64,000 bases of DNA from Atriophallophorus winterbourni (lineage: Eukaryota > Platyhelminthes > Trematoda > Plagiorchiida > Microphallidae), in assembly GCA_013407085.1 (NCBI GenBank), contig JACCGJ010013674.1, positions 1 to 64,000 of the forward strand. Reading direction: 5' to 3'. Numbering within the stretch: the stretch's first letter is position 1; each line of letters opens with the position of its first letter. Positions 43,601 to 58,600 of the stretch are shown piece after piece. The notes beneath the pieces were generated by a model. The model made no database searches. It worked only from the letters and a program-made list of their open reading frames with translations, and was not told the origin of the DNA. A program made the translations under genes and the position numbers.

Positions 43601-46600
43601 GTATTCCATAATACGAGCAAATTCGGATTTATCGTGATTTTCCCATATTCGCTCTACGCGTGCAACGCAGTTAATAGTCTTCAAGTCCTCAAAGGAATTA
43701 GCGTCGTTGAGAAGATCTTATTCTTTGCCATCGACTGGTTATATTTTCAACATCTTACAAACAGCTACCGAAGCATATCGCCGGATTCAAATTTGATTTT
43801 ACTCTTCTTCGTCAACACCGCTTTTTGCCGCGCTCACGATATTCATCATCGTTCGCTTCTGCACACACCACTAAACAGTGCTGGTCACAGCCCTGACCGG
43901 TTGACCCCGAAAGGAAAACATTGCGCATCGGTCTGCCAAAAGTCGGTAAGTTCGAATGTGGAAATTGCATGCAAAATGCGACAAATCGTTGACCTGGGAT
44001 TGGGTAGCGATTGTTAAAAAAGATAATTGTCCCTGAGAAAACCCCTGAGAATCAAAGTGAGACGCTTCTAAATGGACTGCCCTTTAAATCTAACCGTCTT
44101 TACAACCGAAATTACCGATAGTATCAAACGTGATTGGATAGCAAATAGAAGAAACCTACCCCAAACGTCCCGTTGAGCTTACCCAGGATAATAGCCGGAA
44201 GAAAGCAAACGGATAGTAGCGACCCATCAACGCCTCGTGATGCAGTTCAAACTGAATATCATGGGATAGCTACAAAAAACTTGAGCATTACAACTCTAGC
44301 TTAGTCGGACCATTGATAACGTTTCATGATTTGAATACTACAAACTTTATAAGATGTTTATATACAAATGCGCAAAGCCTTTCAAACAATTTATCGAAAT
44401 TAACTGAGATATGCTTGCACTACTCACCTAACATTATCGCCATTACAGAAACATGGTATTCTTCCCAATTGATTGAGACGGAGATATCAATTCCCTATAT
44501 GAATTTGATAAGAAACGATCGACAGAGAAATTGTGGTGGCGTTGCTAATTTATTATCATAATCACCTCAAGTGCCGTCCAGTAGATAACACAGAATTCAC
44601 CCTCGAGGATACATTTTGGTGTTCTTTAACGCTGATGTCTGGTGAAGTTTGCATGGTTGGTGTGGTCTACCGGTCTCCTTCATCTACGGAATCGTTCAAC
44701 GAAAGGTTGATCCCAGTGCTTCAGCACTTGACTCGCAATCAGCAAGCAACGATGCTTATTATGGGTGATTTTAACATGGCTACCATTTATCTCAGAGACG
44801 TTCACTACCCGCAAATGCTAGAATACCGATTTAAATAGGTACTAGATTCAGACCATTTATTAAACCATGTTTACGAATGCACTCGGAGAAGAGGTTCTGA
44901 GCGCCCTTCAGTCTTGGATTTCTTGTTCACATCAGAAGAACAATCCGTCGAAGTGATCGGATTCCAGACTCCGCTGGGTCATAGTGACCATTCAGTGCTT
45001 GTGTTCCGCTATGTTTGCTGCTATGTTCGCTTGCTCTGAATGGGGTATTTCGCCGGGTAGATAAATTGGCCCTGAGTAAATTGATCGTGCAGATTCACCA
45101 TTTACAGACAGCAAAATAAACCCTGACTCGCAATCTAACAAACTTTTAGATTTTCTGAAACAGAAGTTTGACGGGAACTCGCAGATCGTTCCTGAAAAAT
45201 CCGAACAATAACTTCGTTTTGTTGTCCGCAGCAGAACAAAAAATGGATAGTGCTAAAGAGAGCAGCGTGGATGCATCATAAAAACAACAATACTTATATG
45301 TTTAACGAAACTTCTCATAGCGTTAGGCGACTGGACGAAGGAGTTGGATAGAAGTTTTTGCATTCATGTCTGTTATAGGACATTTCTAAAGCTCTTATAG
45401 AAGTCAATCACCATTTGCTTCTTCAAAAACGGATACGTTTAGGAATATGTGAACCACTACTCTCATGGTTGTGCGACCACCTGTCAAATCGCCACGCCCG
45501 AGTTAAAGTAAACGGTCTGCTATCACAAAATTTCAAAAACACCTGCGGAGTCCCCAAAGAATCCGTGCTAGGCTCGCTTTTCTATCTATCATACATACCC
45601 TCTTTATCTCCTCCAAAACGATCGTGTTCGCGTATGATATGAAAATTTGGTCTCCATTCAGTACTGCAGATGATCGTGAGAAACTGCAAATGGGTTTGGA
45701 CAAGGTGTCATATTGGGCGGCCATGAATGATATGACAATCAACATACGGAAGGTAAGGTGCTCCACCTTAGGAAGAATGTTCCCTGGGCATATCGATTGG
45801 GAACTGAAAACTTGACTCGTTGGAAAAAGATCTTGGTGTTTGGATTAGCGGAAACCTGAAGAGCATAGTTCACTGTCAAAATATGTATCGACAGACCAAC
45901 AGATTGTGAGGTATCTTTCGAAGAATATTTGGAAGATTCTCTCTGGTAACGTTATCAAGGATAATGAACATCTTCCTCCGCCCTACGATGGAGTATGAGG
46001 TATAGGTCTGGGCTCTTTGGCTGCGAAAACATATTGCTCTTTTTGATAAAATCTATGACAGAACAACAACGTTAGTGCAATGCTCCGTACATCGGAAGAT
46101 TGCGACGTCTGGGTCTATGTGACTTTATTCAAAGAATGATACGGCGTGATGTTATTCTTATCTCTACAACTGCGTCTACCGAATGACATTCACTAAGACA
46201 CTTGTTTCAAGAGTGTGGTGAGAAAGTGGAAAGCGGAAATACATTTTACCTTTACAACGCAAAATCCCATATGGATTTCCCGCGCCATTTTTGACCGTAC
46301 ATGCTATTTTTATGGAATTCCGTACCTAAGCATGTGGTAGACTCTCCTTGCATAACGTTATTCAAAGCAAAATTAAACTTTTATATGTAACCGAACATCA
46401 TTCGTGAGCCATACATTTGACATACTCTGCTAGTTATGTACAACTTTATTTCAATCTTCATTCATACCGTAATTCTATAGTGTTTATAGTGGAATAACAG
46501 GAAGGTTACAAAATTGTTTAAAGTACTCTTTTACTGACAGACACGTCCAATTTCGTGTGGGCAGCACACATTTCAGTAAAATATAGGTCAAAAGTGGATT

Positions 46601-49600
46601 TCCGATCGCTCTCAAACAGGGTCCCCTATCGCGTAAACATAACGTTGCATTTTACATAAACTTTTCTGACATGAAAAACTTGCTATAAATCTATAGCCAA
46701 ACGTTTAATCACATTCATCAATATTCGTCCAATTGGGATGAATGTGATTTAAAATTGTCACGTGATAATGTTCATCTACATGTCACTTGAGGAACCTTAT
46801 CACATATTTCCTCTCTAGCGTTCGTCGGCGTGACACAAAACTAAAGGTTCAAGCATCGAGTTGTATGGCTTGCCAAGCTCGCCTATCCAGTTACCGGCTT
46901 TCGAGAACTTGCAGAATAAATAATCAAACAATTACTTTATAGAGCTTGCTGTTAATTAATGAACAACATCAAATCTATCTCGGCTGCCTCCCCTTAAGAG
47001 GTAGAAGCATCTCATCAAAGTATCAACAACTTAGGAAACCTTTTTTATCTTCAGGCCAATGTGATGAAAAATTGCGAGCCAATCTACGCGAATTACAGTT
47101 GGAAAACACGCGATTAAGGATTGAAAATCAGCGTAACCTGGATCAATTGAAAAGAAGAGAATGGAAAGATTCCATGGATAAAAGAATGCTCCCAAAGGGC
47201 GTCGATGCACAAAAGGTGAGCAATTCCGATTAACAGCAATCTCAATGAAATACAAGTTCGAATTCATTGTGACATTATTAAGAATTAAATCATTAACATT
47301 TATTAAAACTCTCCTTGATTGCGAAATATTTCGCTAAATGATACTAGATATAAATTACATCACAACATCGAAAGCAATAACAGTCATGAGTAAAAATCTC
47401 TATCAGATCGTAAGCAGGTAGGCACAGTACACGATTGATACGCCACACGGTTGACAGCGTCTGTGATTTTCGTTCAGCAGCGGCTCACCTAAACTTGAGG
47501 ATAACACTTTGAAATATGTGATGCAACAGGCTGGTCGTGTAAACCTTAACCAACAGTGGCTCAAAAGCAAAACTTGTTTATCTTTAATCGACAATTACAA
47601 AGCATGCGGATCCTGATCGTACTGACCCTACTTTACGGATACAAGCTACACGAAACCGGTCGTACGGTGTGTATATGTGTGATAGGAATGTATGCAGAAT
47701 TCAATTAAACATCAGAGTAATTTATTCAACTGCGTAACAGGTAAATTTTAGCCATTGTTATTCCGCGAATAGCCAATCAAATAAATACCAACAATAAACA
47801 GGATAACATCTCAAGGCCCATGATATTTATTGTTACTTGTCTAGTTAAAGCACAATAATGAAAATGCACCTTTTGTTTACAATCGTGCAGTGTTTGTGCA
47901 ATCGTAACCAATGGTTACCCTGTGCCATTCTGCAAGTAAAAAATGCGTCAGAAAAAGCAATAAATTACAAAAAAGTGCGAATAATCGTTGCTTGATTTAT
48001 TTTGTGTTAGTTACATCAATAGCATTTATTTATCGACAATTGAGATAACGCATGCGTTTCAACAATTTGAAACGTGAAAGTTTTGAAGATTGTCACACAG
48101 GTTACCCGTCAGCAGTGTTCGCTGCTTTGTTTTGTTAGAGATCATATAGGGATTTCCAATTTTTGACCGAAACTGTGTAATCTGATAAGTATTCGGACCA
48201 AGATAACTTTTTTAAATAACCTCATCACTCCTTTGGATTCGTTGGATGAATTGCCTGTAAAATTTTACTTCATAATGCGCAGATGTGAAATACCTTAATG
48301 TTATTGGTCAGCAAATAAATTCGGTTTAATGTGACGCTTGATTCCCGCGCACTTACACCACATAACAAGTTTCTGGCTGTTTGCCATCATCCGTGTTGAC
48401 AGCATGATTATATCCATTTAACCTTGAAAGAGTGGAAAAGTGATGATTCAGGTAGCGTTTGAAATACAGCGTTAAATAAGGTGCATGTGGCATAAAGTGA
48501 TTCCCTGGCCATATACAAACACACTACTAGTTTTCGGTCACTTTTCTAATGTTAGAAGATCACTGTTAATGATCACTGTTTCCATCAGATAGCGGAAAAC
48601 AGCCGAAAACCAGTTTCGCTGTGTAAATACGAAGATGTGAGCCCATTGCATCGACCATTTTAAATGTCTTGGGGATTCACTGTGATTATTTACAAGAAAT
48701 TGAGTGATTTTAAAATGTGTTCCATTTTTCTCTATGATTTTGAATAAGACAATCATCACAAGAGTTTTTACTGTGCGTCTTTTCCTTCCAATTACTCGCG
48801 ATTCGCATAATGCACGCGGTTGATGAAACCAATAAAGAAATGAATCATTAATTCCCATTAACAATTCTAGCTGTTCCTTTTGGTACAACCTACTTACACT
48901 CGACTAAGTGAATAAAATTTCGTTTTTTGTTTACCGCTGTCGTCAACGGAAACCAAAACGCGACACTGTGATTGGATGCGCATTCCATCGTTTGGTATTG
49001 TGTCTACGCCCTGGATTAGAAAGAAACCTGCCAGAAAAAATCGTGGATTGTCTTATTTAATCGTGAAAATGTTTTTTTATATTATTTGTTGAAAATTTTT
49101 GAGCAACACAGTGCCCATGGTGTATTTGAAATCTCCATTTTAGGAGATAAAAGGGATTACTAGCTCCAACATGGCTGGTAGTCTCTTTTGTCAAACCACC
49201 ACCGGTCTTTACGATATCGCAAAGGTGAGTGAATTAGTTATAACTGATATATTAGGTTGATTGTGTGATTAAGCTTTGGGAATAAAGTTGCACATTTGAA
49301 TGGTGTTCGCACAAAAGTTGAATTTCAATGCCAATTATTTTAAAACGATGCCAACGGTTTAGTTGAATTATTATAAATATTATAATAACCTGGATACAAA
49401 AACATATTTGTTGCTCAGCGTTCAGACCCATTTAGACCCTTATTTATCGACAATGCGTAATGCTTACAATTGAAACATGAAAAGTGTTCTCAATTAACCA
49501 TTTCTTCAGTATATAATTTGCCTAAATTTACACTGAGTGATATCAAATCAAAGAGCAACACAACCTCCTTGCTCGAAAAAAGAAATTCATTTCAACCTAG

Positions 49601-52600
49601 GTCGCAACAAAATTCACTCGTACTGTTATTTGTTATGTCAATCCACTAATCTTGTTCTTGTCCTTGTTCTGTTAAAATGTTAATATTATTTTTATGTATT
49701 TTTTCTGTGAGTGGCATGTAAGCATGTAGAATTTAAATCCGTGTTGCCTCGTTGTTAAAACAATATACATTAAACAAATTGTGCTTCTAAGCCACTGTTG
49801 GGTAAAGTTGGCAGTGCCAACTTGTTCAGTCACGTGTTTTTTACCTCAAATGTTTAAGCTAGGAAGCATCACAGACTAATTAACAATGTCCAAATGCGGT
49901 CAGATATGGACATTATTAGTAAGTATCGATTTTTGACTAGTTCATTGCAATGGCATTTTCTTGAAAAACATTGCGCTGATAACCCAAAGTGTATTTCAAA
50001 TGTGAAAGGGTGGAAAATTTCAGAAGACTAGATCCTTGAATTTGGGTTATTTTGCACGCGATTTTCTTGAAACTTGCATGATAAATAATCATTTTATAAA
50101 AATGTCTGAAATTAGCTGAAAGCCATTTGATTCATCGAAAATAGAATACATTTGAAGTTGGACTTTGAAACCACTGTTTAATAAGGTTCGTACGATGGAC
50201 CATGATGCTCGAACACTGAATCACATAGTGATTCCTGATCAAGCCCACAAGGTGCTGAAGGATGACCCCGCACTTACAGGCCTTAAAAGGTTTCTGGCTA
50301 TTTGACGTCATCAGGTGGAGATAGTAACACATTACTTTGTTCATCCATCAGCGCCTCGAGCCTTTGACCAAGAATCACTATGTGATTCTTCGTTTAAATA
50401 CTGTGGTTAGTTGTACAATCCCTATCAAACAGTGGCTTTAAAGTCTAACTTTGGTTACCGCTCTTCCCCTGTTACAGGGCACACTGAACCTAGATTACAT
50501 TCACTTTTGTGGCGCAAATGCCAGATGGCCTTAATCTTCTAGTAAACGATTTCTCAGCACCGGTGTGTACATCAGACCGACTGTGAGAGAACTTTATTGC
50601 TTGAAGTGCATAAAATTATTCGCATTAAGAAACGGCCGCGGGATGAGAAGGAATAAGGGCATTAATCAAAGACTCAACATTAGCTGAACGTGTGTTGAAC
50701 AATGGCCATAGTGTGTACTATCAATTTGTGCATGCAATGCGGCGTAGCATTAGGCCTTATATCGAACGCATGCACGCGGAGGTAGTTGAGATCACTAAGG
50801 CTGGACACATGCGGTTCACAGAAAAGACTGGGTTGAAATATTCACAAAATATCTCTAGACGCTTCGAGGGACAAATTTTGCAAATATTTGAATTAATTTT
50901 AAAATTTAGTCATCTATATGCACGTTTGTCACATGTTTAACCGTGCATTGGTAAGCCAGTTTCAAGTGACCTTGAACGATTTCACGATGTGCTGGTTAAA
51001 CATCTCAATTGAACATTTCTATCAACATGACTTGACAGTCCTGAGACTTTTTATAATCTGTTTAATGATATGACCAATGTGAGATGGTGGTTGGCGTGCT
51101 AGTTAATCACGTTCCCCGTTGTAATTAATACCTTTGGTCTCGGGAAGCTTCTCTGTGAGAATTGAAATGTTAGTCGAATTACCTGTTCTAACAGATTTCT
51201 TACAACTTTAATTTCATGATAAAGTCTGTTCAATCAGACACAAACACATTAGAGTTTAATGAGGTTCATCATGAGATGCTACAGATTTTCTATAATGATA
51301 GATTTCACTTTGTTAAATGCACATCGAAAAACCCGGATGATATTTTTTGCTGAAATCAATCCTCGTTTCTGCTGTGTTCACACAGGACAGAAATCGTTTT
51401 GAAATGCCAGTTAGCGACACTCCAAAGAAATCCCTCGTAACAGAGACTAGCGGACGTGAACTGCGCTCGCTAATATTCAGGCTTGAAGATGACAAAAAGC
51501 GATTGACCCAAAGAATTGAAAAATTAGCAGCCAATGGTAAGTTTAAAAATTGAAATTGTATATGTATGTATGTATGTATGTATGTGTAAGGGATGGGGAT
51601 GTGAGTGCCACAATATATTGTATGTGTATACGATTTTAACTTAAACGCTACGTTAAAACGTTAACGTATACTGCTGGGATAATAATAGTAAGGTTTTCTT
51701 GCAAACATATTGTAGGCCTATTTATTATATCAAATAAATCTAGATCGTCGTGCACTTATATTTATCTGGAACCTAAGCGAAATGTTGTTGTATTTTCCGT
51801 TGCTGTAAGGTAAAACGAACACGACAACTTGGACGACACTTTAATGACTGGTCTTGAACGAACATTCGCCATAATTATTCTGACCGTGACTATTTGACTT
51901 ATCTCAAACATTTATCAATATATATGCTCTCGCTCTAATCATTTCAGAACGCGCTTTAGTCCTTGAATTAGAACGCCTCAAGCGACATGGTTGTATTAAT
52001 GGAACCAAAGCAAGGTCAGTCAACCGATTGGAACAACACCTCAACGGAATCGAGGCAGACCGTGACTATTGGCGCGGACAGGTTGAATTGCTTCAACAAA
52101 TGCTCAACAATTACGCGCTTTCCAATCCCCGTAGCAGTTCGCTTAGTCGAACACCTAGCAACCGAGTGAAAACGAAACCTCCTTTAAATCAAACTCCGAA
52201 CAAGTCTTCCTATAAAATAAGAGAGGTGAGACCCAGAGCTCTCGGTCATTTTATTTTGGTTGAAAAAATGTATTTGAACCCGACTGTTCTAATCGTAAGG
52301 CTTCTGTAGAGTCGTAAAAAGAACGGTCTGATTTTTACTTGAATCCGATGTGAGCTAGTTAATAATCATAACGTTTATCTCATTTAACCATCTGAAAAAT
52401 TTTATTCAACCATTCTTGATAGCAATCTTCTATATTTCATAGCTCGAAGCGGAAGTTCAAACGCTGAAGTCTGAACGAGACCATCTGCGATCTGAGATCA
52501 GCAAATCCGCGAGGGAAAGGTGTAGCAGCAGTCCTTCACCACTCACACGCAGTCGATCATTGACGCGGTTCCAGGTAGTCACTTTCAAACAGTTCTTTTT

Positions 52601-55600
52601 TCGGATCAATTTATCATGGGCTCCATTGTTCTGATATCTAATTTGACACATCAACTATCTTCTTCTCAGCCACACAATCATAATTAAACCGCACAAGATG
52701 TGTGCTATGCCACACTTCACCATGGTAACGGACCTGGCAACGCCCAACATGTAATCATTGAGATTAGTCATTTTATTCAAACTCACATCTCTGTTCACAT
52801 ATTGGTTGCAAAATTAGGTAACGTGGGTTCGGCCTGCCAAGAAACGATTAGGATAGCAATCAAATAGCCGTTTACCAAATGGCATCAGCCAGTATTTCAT
52901 TGACAGTTAATCGTTGCATATTTTTGGTCTAACATTAATGTAGCTTATGACAGAAACTGACTTTATTCTATCGTTAATGAAACTGCTGTCAGGAAATTTA
53001 ATATACTTCTACCTATTCACTCTATCGGTCTAGTATATAAGAGGTGGTTCTTACGTAGAATCAGCATAGAAAATCCACACCATTCAGGGTGGGCAATCTC
53101 AAATAGCCATTATTTATTTTTTCAGGAGCATAATTTCTCAAAAAGGGGAGAATATCAGACTTTACTTGCCTAATTTTGATGAAGATTTTTGATTATTAAG
53201 AGGGAGAGTACATAATTTTTCGGTTCACACATATAAGCATTTAGTAAGCGGTATAGGTATTTTTACCACTTATATCGATGTGTGTCATTGGTTTCAAATG
53301 ATTTTGAGGTAAAACATGACATTTTAACCCCTGTTGTCGAACACCAAAAATTGAAAATATATCGATTTATGTGCATTAGCCGAAGACAGATGCGGTCGAA
53401 CTCACCAAATTGCGACAAGAACGGGATGATTTGCGAAGGCTGCTTAATCAACTGGAGCACCGAGTCCAGGAGGTGAGTTGATATGTAAAAATGTGAGTTC
53501 AATTTAAACTCCTGTGACACTAGAGAATTTAGGTTCAGTATTCATTGATAAAACAATGTTTTGAATTGCTTCAATGGAAAGACCTGTTTCTGGAACAATT
53601 GTAAATTATACAATGTTGGATAAATTAATGCTGTGACGTCGAAGTAATTTGTTGTGAAAAAAATCTTGAATATAACACGTCTCAGGTGGAGAAGTTGGGA
53701 ATGCTGAGGCTATTGCCTTGAATAAAGTCAACGAAAGAAATTCTCTGCAATCTGGCTCTCGCTGCTGAAGCGGGTAAGCGTTGGTGTGAATGACCTACAG
53801 CGTGTGGATCGTTCGATTCATCACGAGCGCACTTCAAATTGATAGAATGTCCTATTGCATGGAAATATAGTCAGTCCAATCGAGGTCAGCTGGCGTTTAC
53901 GTTCATAGCATCTGTTATGTTATTGACTCAAGATTCGAGGACACTCGATCCGAATTCATTCACGTCAACCACGTGTTTTCTGTTAACTCATTGTTCAAGA
54001 CACTATTCATAATCAAGTTAAACCATTAGAAGTTTAAATACGTTCCCTATGAATCACACAATGCAAGAGTGCATATCATCCCATTCTTCCACAACCGAAA
54101 TACATATTAGTTAACAATGGTTTTCATGGGACTTTTCGGTGCTTCTTGCTTTCGTATTATGTCTGTGGGTTGTTTTCTGCACATCATAATGCAACACGAG
54201 TGCAGGCAGCATCGAAACCACCGATGTCGGGAATCACAAACCAGTAATAATTCTAGTAAAGCGCTCTCAGAAAGATAAGAAGATGAACAACGCTAGACGC
54301 AATGGAACGATAAGTAATTCGTCAAGGTCGGATGACGAGACCCAACGTAGTAGAGGCATGAGTTTACCGGTCGGCACTAAATCGATTGACATATCAGATT
54401 AAATTCACGGACGCTCCAGACAGGTTGTGTGATATGTTAAAAGATGTTTGTGACCTATTGAATAGTCATTGTCATGAAAATAAATTTGAAAACAATCGGT
54501 TAGCGCGGATTTTCGTTAACGCTTCACTTCTGACACTGTTTGTCAGACCAAGGGTCTTAGTCAGAACATGCATCCCGATTGGGTAGCAATCCAACCACCA
54601 TCTTTAATTGGTCATATCGTTAAACAGCCTGTTGAACTCCTATAAATGGCAAGTATTGTAGACAAAACTAGACCAATGTGCCTATCAACTATTTTTATAT
54701 TGCAAAGTGTTTGCTTGAAGTTGTATTCTAGCTAGTTGAGATTTACATTAAGCTTATGTATCTCCAAAATATATTTGCAAACTTTGTGTCTACGATAGCA
54801 CTTGGCAAGTATCAATGTGGGTAGAGTCCGAAATAAATAGTGGACCGCTAGAGAGATGGTAATAAATTTTGAAGAGAGTTAATAATGTGTGTGAAAGAAA
54901 GGTGTGAAAATAAGGATTCAGGCTAATGCGTTTAGCCGCATTCTCCTTTATATCGCGTGTTCATGTCACTACAAAGCATGAGTCTTCCGATCGTAACCTA
55001 CATTGCTTCCACGTTCGAACTATGTCTATCACTATGCTTCTGTTTCAAGGCCCTAGAATTTTATATTACTTTCACTATTGATGAGTGCAATATCACGTTA
55101 GCAAATGATAGCAAACCTATGATTTTTCAGCTTGGTATCCATTAAACGTTTCTTCTCGCAGATTCAGAAGAATGTCCACTCATTGACAATGGAACGTGAT
55201 CAAGTAAACAAGCTTTACAATGATGTACGTATTCAGGATTTTCTTATCTGTTCTACTACGCTTCATTTCATTTGCTGCAACATTCTTCTATTTCCAACTA
55301 TTCCATCTTCATCGGTCATTCATGATTACGAATGAAATGATTTCATGAAAAATCAGTCCGATTCATATAACTCAGAAAAGTTGTTGTTGTTGGATTCCTT
55401 CTGTCGATATCGACCATGGATCTACATCGGAATTAACCATCGATATTTCAAATGCGATTTCAGAAGAGACGTTAAGATTTTAATATACAATGTGGAAAAC
55501 CATCGATATTGTTGCCCCGAGAAACAAAAAAATACTTAAATTTAGTGCGACCTATGTTATTCGAATCTATTGAGCGGTAACATTGAACCCGTTCGGTGTT

Positions 55601-58600
55601 ACTCAACATTCTCAATTATACGGGTATCCGGGTTTGTATGAAACACGCAATTAACGCCAACGTTGTGCAAATTTTCGACACCTTTTTAACTCGCTTACCA
55701 TCAGTTTATTTCAGAGTTAGAGCGTTTTGTGCTGTCATAAAATCGTTTAAACGAATTCGGCTGACAATCGCGTTATTAAGTTAAAACATTACTGCGTAGC
55801 TGCGTTGATAAACATACAGCAAACATTCAAGTCATGTATCTTATTAGTTCTCATTAATTTTCTGATTAAGAAACAGATGCACATAATAAAAAACTGTTCT
55901 TTTTGTTCATCAAAGCGAATACTAATGTGGTCTGCATAATAATCTCATATAATTAATGTAAATAAAAGCAGGCAGCTCCACTGAAGGACAAATTGACAAT
56001 TAAGTGGAAGATTAAAACCTGCAGTCATGATGTTTTCCACGATACGTGATAGTCCGACCATCCTCATGTACGACGATAATTCTAAACTATTCTTCAACAA
56101 GAAGAATTCGTTGTTGAAGCAGATAAACTTCGATTAGGTAATGTTATCTCTCGTAAGCGTGAATGCTCGCAAAATATTTTCATTAATGTTATACTTAGTC
56201 GATGGAATTGTATTGATGTGTTGAGCAGTCTGGACTGAAAAACAACCCATTTGAATTCTACGCCCCGCAAATTTAATACAAACTTTGGGATACGAAATAA
56301 TTACATCAATGTCGTGATCTAGGTTTCTTAACGACACGCTACTCATCTTAATCTGCATTCAAGTTCTGAGTTAATTCTTAAATTTTGGTGATTATGGAAT
56401 AAAGTGCGCTTGAAGCGAGCTAGAATGAAGAGTTTGTCAAGCATGATATACGACGGCAATTTAATTTCTGTTCTAATAACGCTTGACCTAAATTGGAGCG
56501 TCAAACTATTTTTGATAACGCAAATTATATTTGTTGTGTCAATGTCCCACATATGGATGCCCTTTGCTTAACTGACCATTGACCATACATCATATTTATA
56601 TTTAATATTTTAAATACGTAATCAATATCCGGGATAATTCGTGCGAGGACATGCCAGTGATTGAGCATCGAATAAAATTATATTTGTTTCATTCCAGGCT
56701 CGAACTGAAATCCATCGGTTACATCAAGATCTACATTCACTCCATGATAAAGGCGACCGTGCAAGTCAAACCACGTTGTCGGCTTTGCGTCGCGCGGAAG
56801 CAGAACGAGATCGTGCGTTGGTTGACATAACAAGAGTTACTGCTGAACGAGACAGCCTTATTACGAAATACAAGGTGAGTTTGAATAAAATAGATAGCCT
56901 GCATTTTCACACGATTTCACCCCGCAAACTCCGCACTTGCCGAGCACATTCTTGTCCGCACTACACTTACTTGGTAGCACTCACACGACGGGACCTAAAC
57001 CAAGTAGCATGCACCCACCATTTTGGTGCCAAACTTGATTCGTTCCGTTTCTAGAATTCGACCGATACGGCAAGCGCTGACAAACAACGTCTTACCAACC
57101 AGTTGGATCATTTGGAGCGCACCCTAAAGCAGGTCTCTGAGGAGCGTGACGCCGCGGTTCGTCGTGTATACGAGTTGCGCCGTCAAGTTGAAGAACAACA
57201 TAACCATTTGAAAAATCTCGAAGAAGCTCTCAACGAAAAACATTTACTAAACAGGGTAAAGTTTCATAGATATAAAAAATTCCAGTACACATATCCTTTA
57301 AAAAGTTTAGATATATAAACCGAATGCTCTGATGCTGAATTGATAATCAATAAAGCTATGTAATCGAATATAAATTGTGTCTGTCTTAATGGCAGTTCCG
57401 TTATGATCATCTAGTCGAATTTCATATGTGATGCTTCTCAAAATTGTGATGCTGATAAATGTTATCAAACCTAATTTCGCGGCTTTATCAGGTTACAAGA
57501 GGCAACAAACATTAGTTGGGATATGGTTTGTGAGAGCTTTTCACCCGGACATCTCACCGAATGCTAATAAATTGTTAGTTTAGGCAACATGTTTCCTGAC
57601 ACAAAAATAACGTGAAATACACTTATCGAAATTTTTGACGGTAATTGAAATAATATCGAAAATACATACTGAAACTTCTTAGGTATTTTTGGCCCGTACG
57701 ATAAGATTACAAGTTTAGCAATAGAGGAGAATATTCGTAGCTCATGATGCGGATGTTGTTCAGGTGTTGTTCTCCGAGCTTGTGTTGCTGTTGCTGGACG
57801 TTTCGTCATTAAGCTAGATGACAACATCAGCAAAAATTCTTTTGAAGTGACTTTCTTAAATAATCAATTGGTAACGATAGGAAAACTACATCATTGAGAA
57901 CAAAAATAATAGTAAATTCAAGCACGTATGTTTGCCATCAACAAAACCGTGTAGAGATAAATGACACCGCAGATATGATAAGCAACGTTTTCTAAATTGC
58001 TAATCAGGGATTCACGATGTCTACTTCTCGAGTGAAACATGAAATAAACAGAATTACTTTAAGACTTAACGTGGTATTGGCATGAAACGGTCATTGTAGT
58101 TATCACGGCTATGTATCGGGACAAAATTCCTACACATTTTTTAGGAAAAATTAGAATAATGGTGATATAATACAGATAATTAACCACAACATAGCCCTAA
58201 TGTCATGTCTACAGAATGGAAAATGGTCGTATTCCGAAAGATCTACTCTTTGGTGAGTTGCAATTAGGAATTCGACCATTGGGCAGACCTCACTTGCGGT
58301 ACAAAGACGTTTGCAAAAGAGATATGAAAGCTCTTGGCATTGACCCGGCGAGTTGAGAAAAACTTGCTCTTGACCGCTCACATTAGAAGCATTGTGTAAA
58401 GCGTCGTCTTCAAGCGAGGGAGGAGCAATACAGCTCTTGGCTGCTGAACGCAGATCACGCCGCCGGTGTGCAACTGATGCAATACAACCGAGTTCTGACT
58501 TTCGTTGCCAGCGCTGCGGGAGAGATTGTTCCTCCCGAATCGGACTGTTTAGTCATTCAAAAAGCTGCAGAACATGAACATTCACGCGATTGTGATGTAC

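Larger units (their letters stand above)
40651..47054. other. CEP135-like intron with two CR1-like elements
   Basis: A 6.4-kb intron holding a minus-strand and a plus-strand CR1-like element, listed separately. The rest (40651-41500, 42440-43380, 46440-47054) is AT-rich with nothing recognised. Confidence 0.6.

Noticed and set aside
48538..48888. 116-codon frame on the minus strand in a CEP135-like intron
   Set aside because: No recognisable domain, next to a decayed hammerhead repeat, no splice context; likely chance or old repeat.
50286..50330. Active hammerhead at 50.3 kb
   Set aside because: CTGATGA and GAAA are present, but there is no UH cleavage step after stem III and stem I cannot close.
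50692..50940. 82-codon frame in a CEP135-like intron
   Set aside because: No coiled-coil pattern, and phases of the flanking exons join without it.
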